This document shows positions 18,396 to 26,035 of a DNA stretch of 64,000 nt, piece after piece. The stretch lies in NCBI RefSeq assembly GCF_900106755.1, contig NZ_FNNN01000022.1:39691-103690 (forward strand). The letters run 5' to 3'. Within the stretch, counting starts at the first letter, position 1; each line of letters opens with the position of its first letter. The DNA is from Bacteroides faecis MAJ27. Lineage in GTDB: Bacteria; Bacteroidota; Bacteroidia; Bacteroidales; Bacteroidaceae. The notes beneath the pieces were generated by a model. The model saw only the letters and a list, made by a program, of their open reading frames with translations, was not told the DNA's origin and searched no databases. The translations under genes were made by a program, and so were the position numbers.

Positions 18396-18466
18396 ATAAT
18401 AATGGATATGGTTCTATGAAACAGAATATCTCTGATACCGGCAATGGATGGATGGAAAGAAGGACA

Positions 18467-18616
18467 TTATATGTTCTGTTTTGGTATTATTTTATTCATT
18501 CTACGTACATTTAGAACGGATTCTTCTACTAATTGCTCAATTTGTTTTACTGAGATAGAGTGATCTTCGCTAATTTTGTACTCGTTGATAAGAGCCGGAA
18601 TGGCTTGAAAATATAT
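18467..18616 (-). pseudogene. Possible minus-strand gene remnant (49 codons to a stop)
   Basis: Inside the gap the minus strand stays open for 49 codons and reads like real protein: ALINEYKISEDHS, then VKQIEQLVEESVLNVRRMN, ending KIIPKQNI and a stop. It begins right after an in-frame TAG and lacks its own start, so it would be the tail of a broken gene. Charge pattern suggests helices. I do not recognise the family. It could be chance. Confidence 0.35.
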
Positions 18617-18665
18617 CTAAATAAAGTATTAACAGAATCAGAATTAGTTGCTGATTCATATAATT

Positions 18666-20711
18666 ATGATGAGCTGTATGAACTTAAAATTCTTGCTTTG
18701 TGGAATAGCTACTGTACTATTGACCGGAACTGTTAAGGCTGTTGACTATACGCCGGAACAGGTGAATGCACATGTTTCTTTGAAAGTGCCTGGAAATAAG
18801 GCCAAGCAGTACCCTTTAATTTTGAAGAGAGTGCAGAATGATAATTCTACCTATCAGTTAGTTGCATCTGAAAGCATTCCGCTGACGATTTCTCAGAAGA
18901 TCAAAGAAACTAATGGACGTCTACATATTGACATGTGTATTACAGCTCTGGAGGATGTGTACTTTAATTATGGACAGAAGGTAGTTACTGGTTTCCGCCA
19001 TGACGATTGTTTGTTTTATATGCCCGGATTCTGGTATCGTCGCAATCTGCGTTCACCTAAAGAAGCTCCTTCGTTTCATACATCTGATAGTTGGGTAGTC
19101 CGTGAGGACAGGTTGAGTGCTCCACTGACCGGAATTTATAATGAAAAGGACAAGCGATATATGACGGTAAACCGGCTGGATAAGTTTACGACTGACGCTT
19201 TGACTACGCATAAAGAAGGTGAAGTAATTCTTTCCGGAAAAACATCTCTGGGCTTTACAGGTTTTGAGAACCAGAATGGAGTGGCTGCCCTTTCTTTCGG
19301 TTTTCCTTATCAGGAAGCTCCCAGAAGCTATATCCGTAAATTGACATTGGCTCCTAAGGTAGAAGCTTTTCAGTTATTGAAGAAAGGGGAAAACGTAATG
19401 TTAACTTGGGAAATCTCAGAAAGTAGTGCTGATGATTTCTCCGATTTTATACGTCAGACTTGGGAATATTCTTATGATACTTATGCTCCGAAACCTGTTG
19501 ATACTCCTTATTCTATTCCGGAAATGAAGCAGACACTTAGTCATTACTTTGTGAATAGCTTGGTAAGTAGGCCGGAATTGACCTATAATTCGGGTGTAGG
19601 TTTGCGTACGGATGATTGTAAAAGTAATGGTGAGGCAGAAATAGGTTTTGTCGGGCGTGTTCTTTTGAATGCATTCAATGCATGGGAGTATGGCTGGGAG
19701 AATAATCGCGAAGAATTGAAAGACAATAGTCTAAAGATTTTTGATAGTTATTTGAAGAACGGTTTTACTCCGGCAGGTTTCTTTAAGGAGTTTGTTAACT
19801 TAAACCGTGGATTTGAGGAACCGGTGCATAGTATTCGACGTCAGTCTGAGGGAATTTATGCGATGCTTCATTTCCTGGCGTACGAAAAGGAGCAAGGGCG
19901 CAAACATCCGGAATGGGAACAGCGGGTAAAGCAAATGTTTGAGATGTTTCTGAAACTCCAAAATGCTGATGGAAGTTTCCCAAGAAAATTCCGTGATGAT
20001 TTTACGATTGTTGATAAGAGCGGTGGTAGTACTCCTTCAGCTACATTGCCATTGGTGATGGGATATAAGTATTTCAAAGACAAGCGATATCTTGCCAGTG
20101 CCAGAAAAACAGCCGAGTATCTTGAAAAGGAGCTGATCTCCAAAGCTGATTATTTTTCTTCTACACTGGATGCAAACTGTGAAGATAAAGAAGCGTCGTT
20201 ATATACAGCTACTGCTACGTATTATCTCTCACTGATAACGAAAGGTGAAGAACATAAACATTATGCTGATTTGACAAAGAAAGCCGCATATTTTGCTTTG
20301 TCCTGGTATTATTTATGGGATGTTCCGTTTGCTCCCGGACAAATGTTGGGAGATATCGGTATGAAGACTCGTGGTTGGGGAAATGTGTCAGTAGAAAATA
20401 ATCATATCGACGTATTTATCTTCGAATTTGCTGACGTACTTCGTTGGTTATCTAAAGAGTATAAAGAGAACCGCTTGTCAGATTTTGCAGAGGTGATTTC
20501 GACCTCTATGCGTCAGTTGTTACCCCATGAAGGGCATATGTGTGGAATTGCCAAAGTGGGTTATTATCCGGAAGTAGTTCAGCACACTAACTGGGACTAT
20601 GGAAAGAATGGTAAAGGATATTATAATGATATTTTTGCCCCAGGATGGACGGTTGCTTCTTTATGGGAACTTTATACTCCCGGACGCGCTGAAACTTTCC
20701 TGAAAAAATAA
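18666..20711 (+). CDS. Predicted secreted (alpha/alpha)-barrel carbohydrate-active protein, family not assigned
   Basis: A 681-residue protein. ATG 18666 is preferred (18669 and 18678 are alternatives) because it leads straight into a signal peptide (LKFLLCGIATVLLTGTVKA). Residues about 25-270 look like beta-sandwich (many alternating strands). From about 285 to 680 the pattern is repeated helix pairs with LQNADGSFPRKF, SEGIYAMLHFLAYEK, ATATYYLSLITKG and WGNVSVENNHIDVF, as in (alpha/alpha)6 or (alpha/alpha)7 glycosidases and lyases. I cannot place it in a numbered GH or PL family. Position between a GH105 and a GH2 gene suggests a glycosidase or lyase of the same pathway. If it were a lyase it would supply the substrate of the GH105 enzymes; this is untested inference. 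Confidence 0.72.
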   Translation: MMSCMNLKFLLCGIATVLLTGTVKAVDYTPEQVNAHVSLKVPGNKAKQYPLILKRVQNDNSTYQLVASESIPLTISQKIKETNGRLHIDMCITALEDVYFNYGQKVVTGFRHDDCLFYMPGFWYRRNLRSPKEAPSFHTSDSWVVREDRLSAPLTGIYNEKDKRYMTVNRLDKFTTDALTTHKEGEVILSGKTSLGFTGFENQNGVAALSFGFPYQEAPRSYIRKLTLAPKVEAFQLLKKGENVMLTWEISESSADDFSDFIRQTWEYSYDTYAPKPVDTPYSIPEMKQTLSHYFVNSLVSRPELTYNSGVGLRTDDCKSNGEAEIGFVGRVLLNAFNAWEYGWENNREELKDNSLKIFDSYLKNGFTPAGFFKEFVNLNRGFEEPVHSIRRQSEGIYAMLHFLAYEKEQGRKHPEWEQRVKQMFEMFLKLQNADGSFPRKFRDDFTIVDKSGGSTPSATLPLVMGYKYFKDKRYLASARKTAEYLEKELISKADYFSSTLDANCEDKEASLYTATATYYLSLITKGEEHKHYADLTKKAAYFALSWYYLWDVPFAPGQMLGDIGMKTRGWGNVSVENNHIDVFIFEFADVLRWLSKEYKENRLSDFAEVISTSMRQLLPHEGHMCGIAKVGYYPEVVQHTNWDYGKNGKGYYNDIFAPGWTVASLWELYTPGRAETFLKK

Positions 20712-20753
20712 AGTGATGCAGGTTGTATCTGGAGAAATCTTTTAAATTATATC

Positions 20754-22565
20754 ATGATGAAACAATTGATTATCTTATTAGTTGTATTTTTAAATTGTTC
20801 GTACTTGTCTGCCCAGTGGAAGCCTGCAGGAGAACGAATTAAAACAGAATGGGCTACCAAAATAGATGTTGAGAATGTGTTGCCCGAGTATCCCCGTCCA
20901 ATTATGGAACGTCCGGATTGGATGAATCTGAATGGGTTATGGAATTATGCCATTGCTCCGGTAGGGCAGGCTGCTCCTCAAAAATATGATGGACAGATTT
21001 TGGTTCCTTTTGCGATAGAGTCTAGTTTGTCCGGTGTTGGAAAAAGGCTTGGAAAGGATAATGACTTGTGGTATCAACGCAAATTCTCTGTACCATCAAA
21101 ATGGAAAGGTGAACGTGTATTGTTACATTTTGGAGCTGTTGACTGGAAGGCTGATATTTGGGTAAATCAAATCAAAATAGGACAACATACAGGAGGTTTT
21201 ACTCCTTTCTCATTTGATATCACTCCTGCTTTAAAAAATGGAGAGAATGAACTGGTGGTAAAAGTTTGGGACCCTACTGATAATGGTACTCAGCCTAGAG
21301 GAAAACAAGTGAATAAACCGTCGGGTATCTGGTATACGCCGGTAAGTGGAATATGGCAGACGGTGTGGCTGGAATCTGTGCCTGCACAGTTTATTACGAA
21401 CATCAAGACAACCCCTGATATCGACTTGAATAAGTTGGTGGTAGAGGTTGCTACTGATAAGAAGAAGCTTTCGAGCAAAATAGAAGTAAAGGTGTTCGAT
21501 GGTAAGGAGTTGGTGGCTAAAGGGATTTCTATTAATGGTGTTCCTGTTGAAGTCTCTATGCCAGCTGATGTAAAGTTATGGTCACCGGATTCTCCTTCTC
21601 TATATGATTTGGAAATCAGTTTGTTTGAAGGGAATAAGCTGATGGATAAGGTTAAGAGTTATGCTGCTATGCGTAAGTTCTCTACCAAGAGAGATAAAAA
21701 CGGTATTGTGCGTTTGCAGTTAAATAATAAAGATTTATTCCAGTTTGGTCCTTTAGACCAGGGATGGTGGCCTGACGGTTTGTATACAGCTCCTTCGGAT
21801 GAAGCTTTGGTATATGATATTCAAAAGACGAAAGATTTTGGCTATAATATGATTCGCAAACATATCAAAGTGGAACCGGCTCGTTGGTATACGCATTGTG
21901 ACCGTTTGGGAATTATTGTATGGCAGGATATGCCGAGCGGAGATAAAAATCCGGAATGGCAGATGCGTGAGTATTTTACAGGAACGGAAAGAAAGCGTTC
22001 TGCAGAATCGGAGGCAACCTATCGTAAAGAATGGAAAGAAATTATCGACTGTCTTTATTCTTATCCTTGTATCGGTACATGGGTGCCGTTTAATGAAGCT
22101 TGGGGACAGTTCAAGACTCCGGAAATTGCTGAATGGACAAAGCGATATGATCCTTCACGACTCGTGAATCCTGCTAGTGGTGGTAATCATTATACGTGCG
22201 GTGATATGCTTGATTTACATCATTATCCGGGTCCGGAAATGTTTTTGTATGATGCTCAACGTGCTACTGTGCTCGGAGAATATGGTGGTATCGGTTTGGT
22301 ATTGAAAGAGCATCTTTGGGAACCGGATCGTAACTGGGGATATGTCCAATTCAATACTTCTAAAGAGGCCACTGATAAATACTTGGAGTATGCCAATGTG
22401 TTGAAAGATCTGATTCCTCGTGGATTCTCTGCCGCTGTTTATACACAGACTACAGATGTTGAGGTAGAAATAAACGGATTGCTAACTTATGACCGTAAGG
22501 TTATTAAACTGGACGAAAAGGCATTGAGGAAGATTAATAGGGAAATTTGTGATGCTCTGAAATAA
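20754..22565 (+). CDS. GH2-family glycoside hydrolase (603 residues)
   Basis: Compact secreted GH2 enzyme with signal LIILLVVFLNCSYLSAQ. The sugar-binding jelly roll (about 45-215; DNDLWYQRKF, WVNQIKIGQHTGGFTPFSFD), a short Ig-like domain (about 216-310) and the TIM barrel follow. The acid/base Glu448 is in PFNEAWGQF and the nucleophile Glu509 in VLGEYGGIG. It differs clearly from the 903-residue GH2 upstream, lacking the C-terminal sandwich domains. GH2 specificities include beta-galactosidase, beta-glucuronidase and beta-mannosidase; none can be picked safely. It lies 42 bases after the previous gene. Confidence 0.92.
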   Translation: MMKQLIILLVVFLNCSYLSAQWKPAGERIKTEWATKIDVENVLPEYPRPIMERPDWMNLNGLWNYAIAPVGQAAPQKYDGQILVPFAIESSLSGVGKRLGKDNDLWYQRKFSVPSKWKGERVLLHFGAVDWKADIWVNQIKIGQHTGGFTPFSFDITPALKNGENELVVKVWDPTDNGTQPRGKQVNKPSGIWYTPVSGIWQTVWLESVPAQFITNIKTTPDIDLNKLVVEVATDKKKLSSKIEVKVFDGKELVAKGISINGVPVEVSMPADVKLWSPDSPSLYDLEISLFEGNKLMDKVKSYAAMRKFSTKRDKNGIVRLQLNNKDLFQFGPLDQGWWPDGLYTAPSDEALVYDIQKTKDFGYNMIRKHIKVEPARWYTHCDRLGIIVWQDMPSGDKNPEWQMREYFTGTERKRSAESEATYRKEWKEIIDCLYSYPCIGTWVPFNEAWGQFKTPEIAEWTKRYDPSRLVNPASGGNHYTCGDMLDLHHYPGPEMFLYDAQRATVLGEYGGIGLVLKEHLWEPDRNWGYVQFNTSKEATDKYLEYANVLKDLIPRGFSAAVYTQTTDVEVEINGLLTYDRKVIKLDEKALRKINREICDALK

Positions 22566-22608
22566 TTGGCTTCAATTATCACATAATATTTATCTGATTG
22601 TTGGTATG

Positions 22609-22640
22609 GGGCGGACTAAAACACTTTTTTAGCCCGCCCT
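22609..22640 (+). terminator. Hairpin after the second GH2 gene, weak terminator
   Basis: GGGCGGACTAAA (22609-22620) pairs with TTTAGCCCGCCC (22629-22639) with one bulge. No clean T run follows, so termination is uncertain. The 319-base gap to the GH43 start also holds a flavoprotein N-terminal remnant and a -7 box. Confidence 0.5.
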
Positions 22641-22689
22641 TATAGGATTATCACTAGTTTTCTATCAAACATAATTAAGAATAGATACA

Positions 22690-22758
22690 ATGACTTCAAA
22701 AAGAAATTTCTTAGAGAAGGCTGGTTTACTTACTGTTTCTGCTATTAATAATGCATAA
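22690..22758 (+). pseudogene. N-terminal remnant of a second twin-arginine FAD oxidoreductase
   Basis: A 22-codon frame MTSKRNFLEKAGLLTVSA... ends at TAA 22756. It matches the start of the intact flavoprotein at 14570 (MTSRREFLKKAGLLTAAF) in 12 of the first 15 residues. Nothing of the FAD-binding region remains after it. Best read as the leftover of a duplicated, deleted copy. Confidence 0.6.
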
Positions 22759-22839
22759 AAGGATAGTAGTAGAATCTCTGGTTCCATATGTGATGTATAC
22801 TTTGCTTACAAGGTGTAGTGATTTTGTACGAAAATATAG

Positions 22840-22847
22840 TAACTTTG
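22840..22847 (+). promoter_or_regulatory. Bacteroides -7 box before the last GH43 gene
   Basis: TAACTTTG fits TAnnTTTG, 37 bases before the GH43 start. A TTTG at 22823 is too close (13 bases) to be an ideal -33 box. Separate transcription of this gene is therefore plausible but not certain. Confidence 0.45.
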
Positions 22848-22884
22848 CCTGCATCGTATAATTATAAACTTAAAAAGTCTGTCT

Positions 22885-23871
22885 ATGATAAAGAAAGAGA
22901 TGAGCGCTCTTTTACTTCTTTGTATCCTGTTGGTTTACAGTGGAAAAAGTAACGCAATGAATAAAGGAGAGAAGAATATTCCGAACAAAGAAGTGAGTGT
23001 TGAGTCAGATCGTCTGCCTATTGCTGATCCATATGTGATGCTCTACAATAATAAGTATTATGCCTATGGTACCGGTGGTACAACAGCAGGTGAAGGCTTC
23101 GCCTGCTTCTCCTCCGATGATTTGAAAAATTGGAAACGGGAAGGGCAAGCACTGTCGGCTGCAGATTCATATGGAGAGTGGGGCTTTTGGGCTCCGGAGG
23201 TTTACTATATTAAATCAAAAAAGAAGTTTTATATGTTCTATTCTGCGGAAGAGCATATCTGTGTAGCTACTTCTGATTCCCCGGCAGGTCCCTTCCGGCA
23301 AGAAGTAAAACATCCTATTTGGGAGGAAAAGAGCATTGATACCTCTCTCTTTATAGATGATGACGGTACTCCGTATCTTTATTTTGTACGCTTTACAGAT
23401 GGAAATGTGATTTGGGTAGCTCAGATGACCGATGATTTGATGAAGATTAAGACGGAAACTTTGTCGGAGTGCATAAAAGCGGAGGAACCGTGGGAACTTT
23501 TGCAGGCTAAGGTTGCAGAGGGACCTTCAGTCTTGAAGAAGAATGGAACCTATTACTTGATTTATTCAGCCAACCACTATCAGAATAAAGGTTATGGAGT
23601 AGGTTATGCTACGTCTGAATCGCCAATGGGACCATGGATTAAATATAGTAAGAATCCGCTTTTACAAGGCGTTGAGGCGATAGGATTGGTAGGTACCGGT
23701 CATGGTGCACCTTTCCAATGTAAAGATGGTAGCTGGAAATATATTTTCCATGCCCATTGGAGCAAAGAGAAAATACATCCACGTACTTCCTTTTTTAAGA
23801 ATTTTGCTATTTCAAACCAAGGAGTCGTTTCTATTAGTGGGAAGGTAATTGAGCCAAGAATCGTGAAATAA
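22885..23871 (+). CDS. GH43-family glycoside hydrolase, secreted single-domain form
   Basis: A 328-residue enzyme with a signal peptide (ALLLLCILLVYSGKSNA) and one GH43 propeller. The catalytic triad is intact: Asp48 in PIADPY, Asp152 in IDTSLFIDDDG and Glu212 in VAEGPS. It is a close paralogue of the GH43 domain at 5929 (WAPEVYYIKSKKKFYMFYS against WAPEVYYVKSKNLFYMFYS) but lacks the N-terminal module and lipobox. A likely division of labour is surface action by the lipoprotein and periplasmic action by this copy. It is the last gene of the PUL block. Confidence 0.92.
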   Translation: MIKKEMSALLLLCILLVYSGKSNAMNKGEKNIPNKEVSVESDRLPIADPYVMLYNNKYYAYGTGGTTAGEGFACFSSDDLKNWKREGQALSAADSYGEWGFWAPEVYYIKSKKKFYMFYSAEEHICVATSDSPAGPFRQEVKHPIWEEKSIDTSLFIDDDGTPYLYFVRFTDGNVIWVAQMTDDLMKIKTETLSECIKAEEPWELLQAKVAEGPSVLKKNGTYYLIYSANHYQNKGYGVGYATSESPMGPWIKYSKNPLLQGVEAIGLVGTGHGAPFQCKDGSWKYIFHAHWSKEKIHPRTSFFKNFAISNQGVVSISGKVIEPRIVK

Positions 23872-23902
23872 CAACTCTGATAACTGAAAACGAATCGGGT
23901 AC

Positions 23903-23933
23903 TTGACAAATGTTTTTAAATGTTGTATATTTG
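23903..23933 (+). promoter_or_regulatory. Strong Bacteroides promoter for a small transcript
   Basis: TTGAC at 23903-23907 and TATATTTG at 23926-23933 (perfect TAnnTTTG), about 19 bases apart, the spacing typical of Bacteroides sigma-ABfr promoters. Transcription should start near 23940. Confidence 0.75.
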
Positions 23934-23976
23934 TAGTTCTAAACCTGAACAGAATCATTTAAGAACGGCAAATAAA

Positions 23977-24057
23977 ATGAGAAAATTAGTATGGAATCAT
24001 CTTCTATGGTGGTATAATATAGTAACAAATAGTGCTTGTCCCTTTGGTGTATATTAG
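23977..24057 (+). CDS. 26-residue Trp-rich small ORF between promoter and terminator
   Basis: The frame reads MRKLVWNHLLWWYNIV and ends CPFGVY before TAG. It has three tryptophans (two adjacent), one His and two Tyr in 26 codons. It sits about 37 bases after the predicted transcription start and 23 bases before a perfect terminator. Such a layout is like an amino-acid attenuation leader, but no + strand gene follows until 32732. It may be an orphan leader, a small peptide gene, or part of a small RNA. Function unknown. Confidence 0.45.
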   Translation: MRKLVWNHLLWWYNIVTNSACPFGVY

Positions 24058-24080
24058 GGGATAGGATGCTTTAATATAGG

Positions 24081-24116
24081 AAAAGGCTGCAAACTTTATG
24101 AGGTTTGCAGCCTTTT
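24081..24116 (+). terminator. Intrinsic terminator of the small transcript
   Basis: AAAAGGCTGCAAAC pairs perfectly with GTTTGCAGCCTTTTT around an 8-base loop. With the promoter at 23903 it defines a discrete RNA of roughly 175 bases. Confidence 0.88.
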
Positions 24117-24160
24117 TGTCTTATAAATTCGAAGATTATTCTGTCGATTTCTACTTTAGA

Positions 24161-24248
24161 GTTTATAATAAACAACAGGGACGTTTATAATAAACGATCA
24201 CAGTATTTATTATCAACCCGCCTGTCGTTTATGTGCTAAACTGTTGCT
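24161..24248. repeat. 22-bp-phased palindromic repeat array
   Basis: GTTTATAATAAAC, itself a near-perfect palindrome, occurs exactly at 24161-24173 and 24183-24195. A 10/13 match follows at 24205-24217 and the half site GTTTAT at 24227. Every start is 22 bases after the last; the 9 bases between are unique. This looks like an array of protein-binding sites on one face of the helix or a set of iterons. Confidence 0.65.
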
Positions 24249-24280
24249 ATTTTTTGTATGAGTAGAGTGCCCGTTCTCTG

Positions 24281-24313
24281 ATGGTGGCTAGAAGTAGTAA
24301 TTATAGCCACCAT
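24281..24313. terminator. Hairpin downstream of the minus-strand kinase-like gene
   Basis: ATGGTGGCTA (24281-24290) pairs with TAGCCACCAT (24304-24313). It lies 45 bases past the end of the gene at 24358. No T run follows on either strand, so it may be an mRNA 3' stabiliser rather than a terminator. Confidence 0.4.
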
Positions 24314-24357
24314 TGGAAGTCGGTAATCTAACGATATAAAGTCCTTAAGTACTTTAT

Positions 24358-25911
24358 TTATGCATGGAGTTCCAGAATAAACCGGCATCCCTTTGTATAA
24401 CCTGTATCCAACGTCAGGCTGCCATTCATTTTCGTAGCGATGAGTGAACAGATGGGTAATCCCAGGCCATCACCTGTTGTCAGGTCTTTTACCTGTGTGA
24501 ATGGTTTGAAGAGATTTTCTTGTTGCTCTGCCGAAATGCCTGTACTTGTATCGGTTATGATAAACTGATGGGTGTGTGCGCCGCGTTTCTTGAAGTCAAG
24601 GCTGATACGTCCCTGTTCTGTGTAGAAAGCGGCATTTTTCAACAGGTAGAGAAGAATGCGTTCCAGTTGCTCTTTATTTGTTTTTACTTGGAGCTTGGGT
24701 GCGTTTACAGAAGGAGTGACGTCTGGTTTCATAAATTCTTTTGCCTTCTCCATCACGTTCTCGCAGAAAGTGCCTGCATTGACTTCTCCCATTTCATAAG
24801 GTTCAGTCAGTGAGTTCTCCAAAAGGGAAAGTTCCTGAATATCGTCGCTGAATTGCTTTAAGGCAGCTACTTGTGCCTGCATTTGCTCTGCTTGTTGAGG
24901 AGCTTTGGCAGAGAGATCCTTGGCGGAGGCTCCTAAAGTGTTCAGAGTCGGTTCCATCTGCGAGGATATATTCTGAATGAATTTAGTTTTCAAATCATTG
25001 TGCTCATTGGCTATGATCACACTCTTTTTAAGTTTGCGGTTACCGGTGATAAATCTCAATAATAAGATGGCGAGTACTATCAATGCGGCTATGAGGATGG
25101 CCACAAGTGTACAGAGTCCTATGATGATATATTGCTTGGCAGATAAGGTACTGTCTTTGTCTTGTATAGTCAGCAGGCTTTCATCATATTTCCTTTTCAG
25201 GACATTCAGTTCATCCTGAGCAGTCAGGGCTTTTACTGAGTCGGTCCAGACGATATAGCTTTCGTAGGTACGTTCCATTAGTGAAGCATTGTTAGCTTTA
25301 CGTGCGATGCCGATTAAGGTCTTGTAGCAGTCGCTCACTTTGTCGTAATCCTTCTTTTCCTTGTATTGGTTGATGAGTTTGCGGAAACAGGCATCCCCTT
25401 GTGCATTTTGATTGAAAGTATAGTAATAGTTGGCTTTCGTGTAAAGCAGCACTTCCATTAAGGAGTCATTCTTGGCGAGCTTGGCCATCTCTTCCAGCTT
25501 GTCCAGTTGGTTTTTGGCTTGTGCAGGATTTTTCAGTGCAATGTACATCTGCAACCGTTCCTTGCTGATAGGGAACCGTAAATCATAAAAGACTTTTTTC
25601 TGTTTCTGTTCGCCTGTCCAAATGAATTGTTCCATGTCGCGGCATAGTTCGAAGCCTTCCTTGTAGAAGTTCTCTCTCACATATAAGGCGTTGGCCTGAA
25701 TACCACACTCTATAGCCTGTGGATAGTTTTCGCGTGCAGCAAATGCCTCGTACGCTTTCTTGAACAGATAACGGGCTTTGATGTAATCTTTCTGCTTCAA
25801 GCTACTCAAAGCTTGTTCCTTTAGCTCTGCAGCTTTGTCTTGAGACGCTTGTGCATAAGCTGACAGGTAAAAACAAAATGTAATCAGGAAGGTTACAATG
25901 GACGTTTTCAT
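24358..25911 (-). CDS. TPR membrane protein with degenerate histidine-kinase domain
   Basis: Start ATG 25911 is chosen because it gives a signal peptide (MKTSIVTFLITFCFYLSAYA); 517 residues. Residues about 20-250 are TPR-like helices. A transmembrane segment (IIIGLCTLVAILIAALIVLAI) lies near 270-295. A kinase-like module follows. The usual phospho-accepting His is absent: where NISHE is expected the protein has NISSQMEP. The ATPase part keeps an N-box Asn (LLKNAAFY) and a G2 motif (GDGLGLPI), but the G1 box reads DTSTGI instead of DxGxG. It may still bind ATP but probably does not autophosphorylate on His, so it could be a pseudokinase sensor. No response regulator is adjacent. Confidence 0.82.
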   Translation of the reverse strand: MKTSIVTFLITFCFYLSAYAQASQDKAAELKEQALSSLKQKDYIKARYLFKKAYEAFAARENYPQAIECGIQANALYVRENFYKEGFELCRDMEQFIWTGEQKQKKVFYDLRFPISKERLQMYIALKNPAQAKNQLDKLEEMAKLAKNDSLMEVLLYTKANYYYTFNQNAQGDACFRKLINQYKEKKDYDKVSDCYKTLIGIARKANNASLMERTYESYIVWTDSVKALTAQDELNVLKRKYDESLLTIQDKDSTLSAKQYIIIGLCTLVAILIAALIVLAILLLRFITGNRKLKKSVIIANEHNDLKTKFIQNISSQMEPTLNTLGASAKDLSAKAPQQAEQMQAQVAALKQFSDDIQELSLLENSLTEPYEMGEVNAGTFCENVMEKAKEFMKPDVTPSVNAPKLQVKTNKEQLERILLYLLKNAAFYTEQGRISLDFKKRGAHTHQFIITDTSTGISAEQQENLFKPFTQVKDLTTGDGLGLPICSLIATKMNGSLTLDTGYTKGCRFILELHA

Positions 25912-26035
25912 ATTGTTGCTTTTTTGTTTATCACAAATGTAAAACAAATATATGAATAAAAAGAGATTGGTGGCAAAAAAGTTTTTGCTGTCCATACGGA
26001 GACAGAGGATGTCAGCGTGTGGACAGCAGGAGAGG

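Noticed and set aside
18541..18578. TTTG plus TAATTTTG as a promoter before the unassigned helical-barrel gene
   Set aside because: The spacing is about 26 bases, too long for the Bacteroides consensus, and the sequence lies in the minus-strand remnant.
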